DNA of 58,096 nucleotides from an uncultured Bacilli bacterium (GTDB lineage Bacteria; Bacillota_I; Bacilli_A; RF39; UBA660). Location of the stretch: assembly GCA_934167485.1 (NCBI GenBank), contig CAKPKL010000010.1:1-58096 (forward strand), in the 5' to 3' direction. A model generated the notes under the pieces. That model was not told the DNA's origin. It did not search any database and saw only the letters and a program-made list of their open reading frames with translations. Both the position numbers and the translations under genes were made by a program. Below, one piece after another: positions 51,853 to 58,096 of the stretch (its first letter is position 1; every line of letters begins with the position of its first letter).

Positions 51853-53070
51853 CTATTTTTCTAGCATTTCTATTGCTTTTATTAATCCTAATTTACCATA
51901 TTCATAAGTAAGTCCACCCTGTTGATATGCAATATATGGTTCTCTTAGAGGTCCATCACAAGAAAACTCTATAGAGGATCCTTGAGTAAATGCGCCTGAT
52001 GCCATTATAACTTGATCTTCATATCCTGGCATATCTGATGGAATTGGAAGTACATTTGAATCTATTGGGGATCCCATTTGTATTCCTTGACAATACTTTA
52101 TAAGTTTTTCTTTATCTCTAAAAATTATGTTTTGAACAATATCAGCTCTTGTATCATTATATTTAGGTTCTACTTCATAACCTTTTTCTTCCATTATATA
52201 ACTTGTAAGAATTGCTGTTTTAAGTGCACTGCCAACTACACTAGGTGCCATAAATAATCCTTGTAAAATACTTTTATTCATTCCTAAGCTAGGTCCTACC
52301 TCTTTACCTTCTCCAGGAGTAGTTAATCGTTCTGCTATAAGATGAATTAAATCTTTTCTACCAACTACATAAGCACCATTAGGAGCAATACCGCCACCTA
52401 AATTTTTTATAAGAGAACCAACACAAATATCTGCTCCTAATTCTATTGGTTCTTTGTCTGTTACAAATTCGCAATAACAATTATCAACCATTATTATAGA
52501 ATCATTATTTACTTTTCTTATTTCTCTTATTACTTTTTCTAGTTTTGTTATATTAATACTCTTTCTAGTTGAATATCCTTTTGATCTTTGTATATAAATA
52601 ACTTTTATATTATTTTCTTTAACACGATCTAATATTTTTTTATAATCAAAATCACTATCAATTAGATCTATTTGCTCATATTTTACTCCAAAAGATTTTA
52701 AAGAACTATCATTATCAACAATTCCTATTACTTCATGTAATGTATCATATGGAGTTCCAGTTATACAAAGCATAGTATCTCCAGGTCTTAATACGCCAAA
52801 TAAAGAAACAGTTAGCGCATGTGTTCCAGAAATAAATTGACTTCTGACAAGAGCATCTTCACTTTTAAATATTCTAGAATAAATATTTTCTATAGTATCC
52901 CTTCCTAAATCATTAAGACCATAACCTGTTGTACTATTAAAGTGATATTCACTCAAATTTTCTTCTCTAAAAGCATTCAATACTTTTTCACTATTTTTTA
53001 AAACTACCTCATCTACTCTCTTTAATTCTTTAGATATAGCCTCTTCACATTTATTTATATATTCAAACAT
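51853..53070 (-). CDS. PLP-dependent enzyme, methionine gamma-lyase-like (YnbB/aluminium-resistance family)
   Basis: 405 residues. Family blocks: HFNSTTGYGLNDLGRDTIENIYS, RSQFISGTHALTVSLFGVLRPGD, and the PLP lysine in VGSLIKNLGGGIAPNGAYVVGR (about 225). It belongs to the Cys/Met metabolism fold-type I family PF06838, annotated either as methionine gamma-lyase or aluminium resistance protein; true activity is not established. It starts 1 bp after the SDR stop, in one operon with SDR and RluA. Confidence 0.9.
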   Translation of the reverse strand: MFEYINKCEEAISKELKRVDEVVLKNSEKVLNAFREENLSEYHFNSTTGYGLNDLGRDTIENIYSRIFKSEDALVRSQFISGTHALTVSLFGVLRPGDTMLCITGTPYDTLHEVIGIVDNDSSLKSFGVKYEQIDLIDSDFDYKKILDRVKENNIKVIYIQRSKGYSTRKSINITKLEKVIREIRKVNNDSIIMVDNCYCEFVTDKEPIELGADICVGSLIKNLGGGIAPNGAYVVGRKDLIHLIAERLTTPGEGKEVGPSLGMNKSILQGLFMAPSVVGSALKTAILTSYIMEEKGYEVEPKYNDTRADIVQNIIFRDKEKLIKYCQGIQMGSPIDSNVLPIPSDMPGYEDQVIMASGAFTQGSSIEFSCDGPLREPYIAYQQGGLTYEYGKLGLIKAIEMLEK

Positions 53071-53071
53071 A

Positions 53072-53764
53072 TTATCCCTCCATAACTATTACACTACCAC
53101 TAGGTTTATTAGATAAAATAAGATTTAAAACCTTATTTGAAACTTCACTAGGTTCAATCAATTTAGTTTGTCCTACTCTTTTTAATTCCTCTTCTAAATA
53201 ATCGCTATTCATTTCTCTTACACTTTCTGTATTTACCCAATTAGGACAAAGTGCATAAATTCTTGAACTAAGTATTAAAGATAAACTTTTTGTTAAATTT
53301 ATAAGAGCCGCTTTTGATGCAGAATAATCTACATTATATTCTGTATATGTATTTATCCCATCAGTGGATGCTATATTTATAATAACATCTGCTATATTTA
53401 ATTTTTGAATTAATAGAAAAGGTGCGATTAAGTTAACTTCTAAAACTTTTATAAATTCATCCTTAGTTTTATTTTTAAATTCACAATCAAGAGAAAGTGC
53501 AGCATTATTTATAAGCACATCTACATTTTTATAACTATCATTTATCTTTTGACAAAAATTATTTATATCTTCTTCGATAGATAAATCAACTTTATATAAA
53601 TCACAATTTACACCAATGTTTTCTATATGATTTTTTAAATTAATTACCTCATCATAACTAGTATTATATGTTCCTATTATATTATAACCATCACGAGCTA
53701 AATCTAGAGCAATACTTTTTCCTATTCCTTTAGCGCATCCTGTTACTATTGCAGTCTTCCTCAT
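53072..53764 (-). CDS. SDR family NAD(P)-dependent oxidoreductase (FabG-like)
   Basis: 230 residues from ATG 53762-53764 (SD GGTGATTTG); the longer frame adds 23 hydrophobic residues upstream of the SD. Rossmann motif TGCAKGIG, LINNAALS, and the catalytic set S (IASTDG), YSASK. Substrate not predictable. First gene of the operon with the PLP enzyme and RluA. Confidence 0.9.
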   Translation of the reverse strand: MRKTAIVTGCAKGIGKSIALDLARDGYNIIGTYNTSYDEVINLKNHIENIGVNCDLYKVDLSIEEDINNFCQKINDSYKNVDVLINNAALSLDCEFKNKTKDEFIKVLEVNLIAPFLLIQKLNIADVIINIASTDGINTYTEYNVDYSASKAALINLTKSLSLILSSRIYALCPNWVNTESVREMNSDYLEEELKRVGQTKLIEPSEVSNKVLNLILSNKPSGSVIVMEG

Positions 53765-53810
53765 CAAATCACCGTGATTATTATAACAAACAATCAAAAA
53801 AAAATAAACT

Positions 53811-53843
53811 AAAAGATTAGCTAAATTTAACAACTAATCTTTT
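53811..53843 (-). terminator. Terminator
   Basis: Stem AAAAGATTAG/CTAATCTTTT around a 13-nt loop; the minus strand continues TTTATTTTTTTT. Ends the transcript of the next gene. Confidence 0.8.
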
Positions 53844-53852
53844 TATTTATTA

Positions 53853-54464
53853 TTAATATACTTCTTTATCTTCTGTAAGACTCACTTTACTTAAAACAAT
53901 TGCCGAATATTTATTTTTATAATTCCAAATATAATAATCTGGTTGTACCACTGTAATTGCACTGCTTAAAATAAAATTATCATTACTTTTAAACTTAACA
54001 ATTAAACCTTTAAACTCTTGTAGTTTTTCACCAGTTATTACATCATATATTACAGTTTTAATTCTTGAAGGAGTTTCTGCGACAAATACCACAAAATGAT
54101 CTTCTGTTAATTCATAATTATATATTGTACCTTCATAATTATCATTTAATTTTTTTCCATCTGCTTCGATAATATACTCTTTATCCAATGACATATGTAG
54201 CCTATTTGACCTGTTTTCAGTAATTTTATATTTATTTACATCTATTACTGTTTGGGTAGGTACATCATTTTCTACATTATCATCTGGCTCATCTGATTTT
54301 ATATTATCAGATTCTTCTTGTTTATTATCTAGCTCATTTTTATCTTCACTAACATCTTTCTTACATTCAGTATTATTTGAATTATCTATTTTAAAATAAA
54401 CACAAAGTGCTATTGATGCAACCAATAGAATTGATAATATTATTATTGTTATATTTTTTTTCAT
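53853..54464 (-). CDS. Membrane-anchored extracellular hypothetical protein
   Basis: 203 residues. N-terminal helix (about 4-25), acidic low-complexity stalk (about 32-70, Asp/Glu/Asn), then a beta-rich domain (YIIEADGKKLNDNYEGTIYNYELTEDHFVVFVAE, TVIYDVITGEKLQEFKG) reminiscent of a few blades of a propeller. No family recognised. SD GGGAGGTGA. Confidence 0.65.
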   Translation of the reverse strand: MKKNITIIILSILLVASIALCVYFKIDNSNNTECKKDVSEDKNELDNKQEESDNIKSDEPDDNVENDVPTQTVIDVNKYKITENRSNRLHMSLDKEYIIEADGKKLNDNYEGTIYNYELTEDHFVVFVAETPSRIKTVIYDVITGEKLQEFKGLIVKFKSNDNFILSSAITVVQPDYYIWNYKNKYSAIVLSKVSLTEDKEVY

Positions 54465-54555
54465 AAATTCACCTCCCTTTTAAATTTTACTATAACTATA
54501 TTACCTATCTTCCACTTAAGTATACAACATCTATATTTAAAAAACAATACATTTT

Positions 54556-55467
54556 TTAATTTATTTTCTTTACTCTACATCTAGATTCACTTGCTTGACA
54601 TATATCAGGAATAAATACCATATGCTTTGCTTCTATAAATTCCATTTTTCCTTTCTCAAAATCTATTTTTAAATCTATAAAACCTGGTATTACTTCCTTT
54701 GTCTTATCTGGTGATACATAACTTAAGGATGGAACACATATATTTAATTTTTCATAGGCTTTTGTTTTCATCATATGACCATGACCTGTTAAAATTAAAT
54801 TTGAATCATTTCCTACTGACGGAGCAAACTTGTCATGTAATTTATGCAACATTACTATATTATCTTGTTTTAATCCTACAGTACCAAAACCGTGTCCTAT
54901 AGGTACAATATCATATCTTGCTTTCTTTATTCTTTCAGCAATATCTAATCCATCTGAAGTTAATGAATGATGGTCATGATTTCCTAAAATAATATAATTC
55001 AATATATTTTTGTCATATGGATGTTTTTTTACTAAAGTATCTATTTGTGAATATATATCCTTTAAATTTAAAGGATCATGAGTATAATCCCCTTCTATAT
55101 TATCTCCACAATTTAATATTGTTCTTATCTCATTTTTTGCAGCATACTCATACACTTTACATAATAAATTTATATCTGATTTTATATTGCCAATATGCAT
55201 ATCAGATATAACTATGCTTCTAAAAGTTTTATTACTTGTTGACATATGAATTTTTACTTTATTTTCTTCTAATTTTTTTTGACTTAAAAATTCATACTTA
55301 ATATCTCCACCATAATAATACTTAGTATCTATTTGATAACCATAATTTATTATTTGTTTAAGTCTTACATATAATTGTTTTTCAGAAATAGATAATATTT
55401 TACACATTTCTCTTAATGTTTTGTTTTCTTTTATAAGGTCTATTATTTTAATATTTGTATCTGTCAT
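54556..55467 (-). CDS. Calcineurin-like metallophosphoesterase with N-terminal helix-turn-helix
   Basis: 303 residues. A helix-turn-helix-like segment at about 8-45 (LREMCKILSISEKQLYVRLKQI) precedes the phosphoesterase domain: ISDMHIG, NCGDNIEGD, ILGNHDHHS, LTGHGHM, the five metal-binding blocks in order. The pairing of a DNA-binding-like element with a phosphoesterase suggests a nuclease or a nucleotide phosphatase; substrate unknown. A comparable layout occurs in phage- and Firmicute-encoded phosphoesterases. Confidence 0.85.
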   Translation of the reverse strand: MTDTNIKIIDLIKENKTLREMCKILSISEKQLYVRLKQIINYGYQIDTKYYYGGDIKYEFLSQKKLEENKVKIHMSTSNKTFRSIVISDMHIGNIKSDINLLCKVYEYAAKNEIRTILNCGDNIEGDYTHDPLNLKDIYSQIDTLVKKHPYDKNILNYIILGNHDHHSLTSDGLDIAERIKKARYDIVPIGHGFGTVGLKQDNIVMLHKLHDKFAPSVGNDSNLILTGHGHMMKTKAYEKLNICVPSLSYVSPDKTKEVIPGFIDLKIDFEKGKMEFIEAKHMVFIPDICQASESRCRVKKIN

Positions 55468-55513
55468 TCTAACACCCTTTTTATTATAACAAATTAATTA
55501 ATAAGAATTCAAT

Positions 55514-55540
55514 AAAAAAGGAATAATTTTTACTTATTCC
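55514..55540 (-). terminator. Terminator of xfp
   Basis: Minus strand GGAATAA/TTATTCC stem with 7-nt loop and six T; the xfp stop is in the loop. Confidence 0.9.
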
Positions 55541-57893
55541 ATTTCCAATTTTTTACGTCAGGCATATCTTCACCATATTCACGTATATATTGATTATGTT
55601 CAATTAATTTATCTTTACACCATTGTATTAATCTAGAGCCTCTATTACCTAATTGTGGAAGATATTTTATCGCATCCATTACCAAATTATATCTATCTAT
55701 TTTGTTTTGTACTCTCATATCAAATGGAGTTGTAATAGTTCCTTCTTCATTATAACCTTTAACATGTATATTATCGTTATCTCTATTATATACAAGTTGA
55801 TGTATTAAAGATGGATACCCATGAAAAGCAAATATAATTGGTTTATCTTTTGTAAATAAAGCATTATAATCAGCATCACTAAGTCCATGAGGATGTTTCA
55901 TATTTGATTCTAATCTCATTAGATCTACCACGTTTACAAATCTGATTTTAAGTTCAGGAAAATTTTCTCTTAATATTGAAGTTGCTGCAAGAGCCTCTAA
56001 TGTAGGAGTATCTCCTGCACATGCCATAACTAAATCAGGTTCACAATCTTGATCATTGCTTGCCCAATCCCATATACCTATTCCATTTGTACAGTGTTTT
56101 ACTGCCTGTTCCATCGTTAACCATTGTGGTCTTGGATGTTTTGAAGCTACTATTACATTTATATAATTTTTACTTCTAATACAGTGATCAAAACAAGATA
56201 ATAAACAATTAGTATCTGGAGGCAAATACATTCTTACTATATCTGATTTTTTTGTTACTAAGTGGTTTAAGAAACCAGGATCTTGATGTGTATAACCGTT
56301 ATGATCTTGTTGCCATACGTGTGAAGTTAATATATAGTTTAATGAAGCTATTTTTTGTCTCCAAGGTAGCTCACTTGTTACCTTTAGCCATTTAGCATGT
56401 TGACTTGTCATTGAATCAACTATTCTAATAAATGCCTCATAACAATCAAACACGCCATGTCTACCTGTTAAAAGATACCCTTCTAGCATACCTTCATTAG
56501 TATGTTCTGAAAGCATGGAATCAATTATTCTTCCAGATGAAGATAAGTATTCATCATTTGATACTCTAATACCCATAAATTGTCTATTAGTTTCTTCAAA
56601 TACATGATTTAATCTATTAGACATAGCCTCATCAGGTCCAAAAATTCTAAAATTTTTAGTATCTTCATTATACTTTATTATATCTCTAATAAATTTACCA
56701 AGCTCCATCATGTCTTGTGCTTCAACACTACCAGGTTTATTTACTTTAACACCATATTTTCTAAAATCGGGCATTCTTAATTCTTTTAATAATAAACCTC
56801 CATTTGTGACTGGATTTGATCCCATTCTTCTATTACCCTTTGGACATAAATCTCTTAATTCTTCCTTTAAAGTACCAGTTGAATCAAATAATTCTTCTGG
56901 TCTATAACTTCTCATCCAATGTTCTAAAAGTTCAATATCTGAATTATCTTCAATTGTTATAGGAACTTGGTGAGCTCTAAATGTTCCCTCTATTTCTTTG
57001 TCTTTTACTATTTTAGGCCCAGTCCAGCCTTTAGGAGTTTTTAATACAATCATAGGCCATAAAGGTCGTGTTGTATTATTTCTTTCTATTGCATCTTTCT
57101 TTATCTCTTTAATAATTGAAATACACTCGTCCATAGCATTCGCCATTCTTGAATGTGTTTCATAAACATCAAGAGAATCATCTATTTCAACAATTATAGG
57201 TCTATAACCATTACCATAAAAGAAAAATTTTAACTCTTGTGGAGATATTCTGGAAAATACTGTAGGATTAGATATTTTATAACCGTTTAAATGTAGTATT
57301 GGTAAAACTACTCCATCAGTTTTTGGATTTATAAATTTATTTAATTGCCAAGAGGTCGCTAAAGGACCAGTTTCTGCTTCTCCATCACCAACTACACAAG
57401 CCACAATTAAATCTGGATTATCAAGTACAGCTCCATAAGAATGCGCTAAACTATAGCCAAGCTCTCCACCCTCATTTATAGAACCTGGAGTTTCTGGTGC
57501 CACATGGCTAGATACTCCACCTGGAAATGAAAATTGTTTAAATAATTTTTTCATTCCTTCTTCATCTAAAGTTATATTAGGATATACATCCGTATATGAT
57601 CCCTCTAAGTAAGTATTAGAAATAAGAGCATTTCCGCCATGTCCTGGTCCTGATACATAAATCATATTTAAATCATATTTATTTATAACTCTATTAAGAT
57701 GTGTATATATAAAATTTTGTCCTGGTACTGTTCCCCAGTGTCCCACTATCTTTCTTTTTATATCTTTTTTCTCTAATGGTTTTTTTAATAAAGGATTATC
57801 TAATAAATAAAGTTGTCCTACTGATAAATAATTAGCTGCTCTAAAGTAAGCATCCATTTTATAAGCCATTTCTTTACTCAAATTATTATCCAT
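55530..57893 (-). CDS. xfp: Xylulose-5-phosphate/fructose-6-phosphate phosphoketolase
   Basis: 787 residues, the full family length. N-terminal YLSVGQLYLLDNPLLKKPL and RKIVGHWGTVPGQNFIYTHLNR, thiamine diphosphate site CVVGDGEAETGP...LHLNGYKISNP, middle WTGPK, and C-terminal FHGYPSLIHQLVYNR. It splits xylulose-5-P or fructose-6-P with phosphate into acetyl-phosphate and a triose or tetrose phosphate, the key step of heterofermentative sugar use, giving ATP through acetate kinase. Monogenic, with strong SD AGGAGGG. Confidence 0.97.
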   Translation of the reverse strand: MDNNLSKEMAYKMDAYFRAANYLSVGQLYLLDNPLLKKPLEKKDIKRKIVGHWGTVPGQNFIYTHLNRVINKYDLNMIYVSGPGHGGNALISNTYLEGSYTDVYPNITLDEEGMKKLFKQFSFPGGVSSHVAPETPGSINEGGELGYSLAHSYGAVLDNPDLIVACVVGDGEAETGPLATSWQLNKFINPKTDGVVLPILHLNGYKISNPTVFSRISPQELKFFFYGNGYRPIIVEIDDSLDVYETHSRMANAMDECISIIKEIKKDAIERNNTTRPLWPMIVLKTPKGWTGPKIVKDKEIEGTFRAHQVPITIEDNSDIELLEHWMRSYRPEELFDSTGTLKEELRDLCPKGNRRMGSNPVTNGGLLLKELRMPDFRKYGVKVNKPGSVEAQDMMELGKFIRDIIKYNEDTKNFRIFGPDEAMSNRLNHVFEETNRQFMGIRVSNDEYLSSSGRIIDSMLSEHTNEGMLEGYLLTGRHGVFDCYEAFIRIVDSMTSQHAKWLKVTSELPWRQKIASLNYILTSHVWQQDHNGYTHQDPGFLNHLVTKKSDIVRMYLPPDTNCLLSCFDHCIRSKNYINVIVASKHPRPQWLTMEQAVKHCTNGIGIWDWASNDQDCEPDLVMACAGDTPTLEALAATSILRENFPELKIRFVNVVDLMRLESNMKHPHGLSDADYNALFTKDKPIIFAFHGYPSLIHQLVYNRDNDNIHVKGYNEEGTITTPFDMRVQNKIDRYNLVMDAIKYLPQLGNRGSRLIQWCKDKLIEHNQYIREYGEDMPDVKNWKWNK

Positions 57894-57919
57894 GTTATAC
57901 CCTCCTTATTCTTAAATAT

Positions 57920-57948
57920 ATTATATACTATTTTAAAATTTATAACAA
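57920..57948 (-). promoter_or_regulatory. xfp promoter
   Basis: TTGTTA (57943-57948), 17-bp spacer, TATAAT (57920-57925) on the minus strand, about 20 bp before the ribosome-binding site. Confidence 0.75.
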
Positions 57949-58072
57949 TAGAAAAAATAAAAATCATAGAATAATTATATTTATAATTTAAATTTTAAAA
58001 CATTTATAAATTTTTCATAAAAAAAAAGGAAATCAAGAAAAAAAATAGAATGATATATATGGAGGTGATGTT

Positions 58073-58096
58073 ATAGTTAAATTTTATAAATTAAAA
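58073..58096 (+). CDS. Possible start of a plus-strand gene cut by the window edge
   Basis: GGAGGTGATG at 58061-58070 is a strong ribosome-binding site on the plus strand. GTG and ATG inside it run into a stop after one or two codons. ATA at 58073-58075, 6 nt behind GGAGGT-region, opens ATA GTT AAA TTT TAT. If real this would be an ATA start, but only eight codons are visible. Confidence 0.25.

Overview
The window is a compact, very AT-rich stretch of a low-GC Gram-positive genome. The partial 16S rRNA at the left edge (5' third, minus strand, with the GGAATATTCGTCAATGGGG-type block) and the gene content look like an uncultured gut Bacilli/Mollicutes-related lineage of the RF39/RFN20/ML615J type. 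That placement is an inference from memory. What the sequence shows directly is a lineage with a cell wall, sporulation and germination genes, Bacillus-like synteny (ecfA1-ecfA2-ecfT-truA; cdaA-cdaR) and a phosphoketolase. Most genes use a Shine-Dalgarno of the form AGGTGA or GGAGG about 5-9 nt before the start. Many starts given here are therefore a few codons shorter than the longest reading frame, which often begins at the GTG inside AGGTGA.

Layout. 1-410: 16S 5' end, with three tandem rRNA promoters at an exact 123-bp spacing behind it. 0.8-6.6 kb: housekeeping and envelope genes (DUF402 phosphatase, S41 C-terminal protease, RNHCP protein, TrmL, a one-domain Clp-type AAA ATPase, LysM protein). 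6.6-14.1 kb: spore coat CotZ homologue, LicD, a small membrane ORF, a DUF368 polyprenyl-phosphate transporter, UPF0316, a LolA-like lipoprotein, and the c-di-AMP cyclase pair cdaA-cdaR. 14.3-22.7 kb: tRNA-Ala, CwlJ, tRNA-Trp, ABC-F, RNase R, LCP ligase, dGTPase-like HD protein. 22.8-24.9 kb: a solitary MvaI/BcnI-type endonuclease and twelve tRNA genes in two promoter-driven arrays. 25-34 kb: S1 protein, NifU-like protein, YutH-like coat protein, truA with an ECF transporter module, and a gerA-gerC-gerB germination operon.

34-38 kb is the most distinctive accessory block. It holds a type-IV-pilin-like protein whose last 40 codons are GC-rich, adenine-poor and look like the variable region of a diversity-generating retroelement (DGR). 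Behind it lie a structured spacer and a frameshifted Avd-like four-helix-bundle gene. No reverse transcriptase or template repeat is present in the window. Next come an Abi/HEPN defence gene and two lipoproteins.

38-58 kb: Ca2+ P-type ATPase, glucosaminidase-like protein, a UvrD-family helicase that appears to start at ATT, a ClpX-like unfoldase, and a sortase with two tandem thioester/CnaB surface proteins carrying a non-canonical VPNTL sorting signal. A lytic transglycosylase, RluA, a PLP lyase, an SDR, a metallophosphoesterase and phosphoketolase complete the window.

How the genes relate: spore assembly and germination are served by cotZ, the LysM protein, the yutH-like gene, cwlJ, gerA-gerC-gerB and possibly the LolA-like lipoprotein. 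Envelope building uses LCP, DUF368, LicD, CdaA/R, CtpA and the glycosidases. Surface display uses two separate systems: the putative DGR-diversified pilin and the sortase-anchored SpaA-like pair. The ECF module keeps its classical gene order, but both ATPases have lost nearly every catalytic motif except Walker A, which is the second most unusual feature here.
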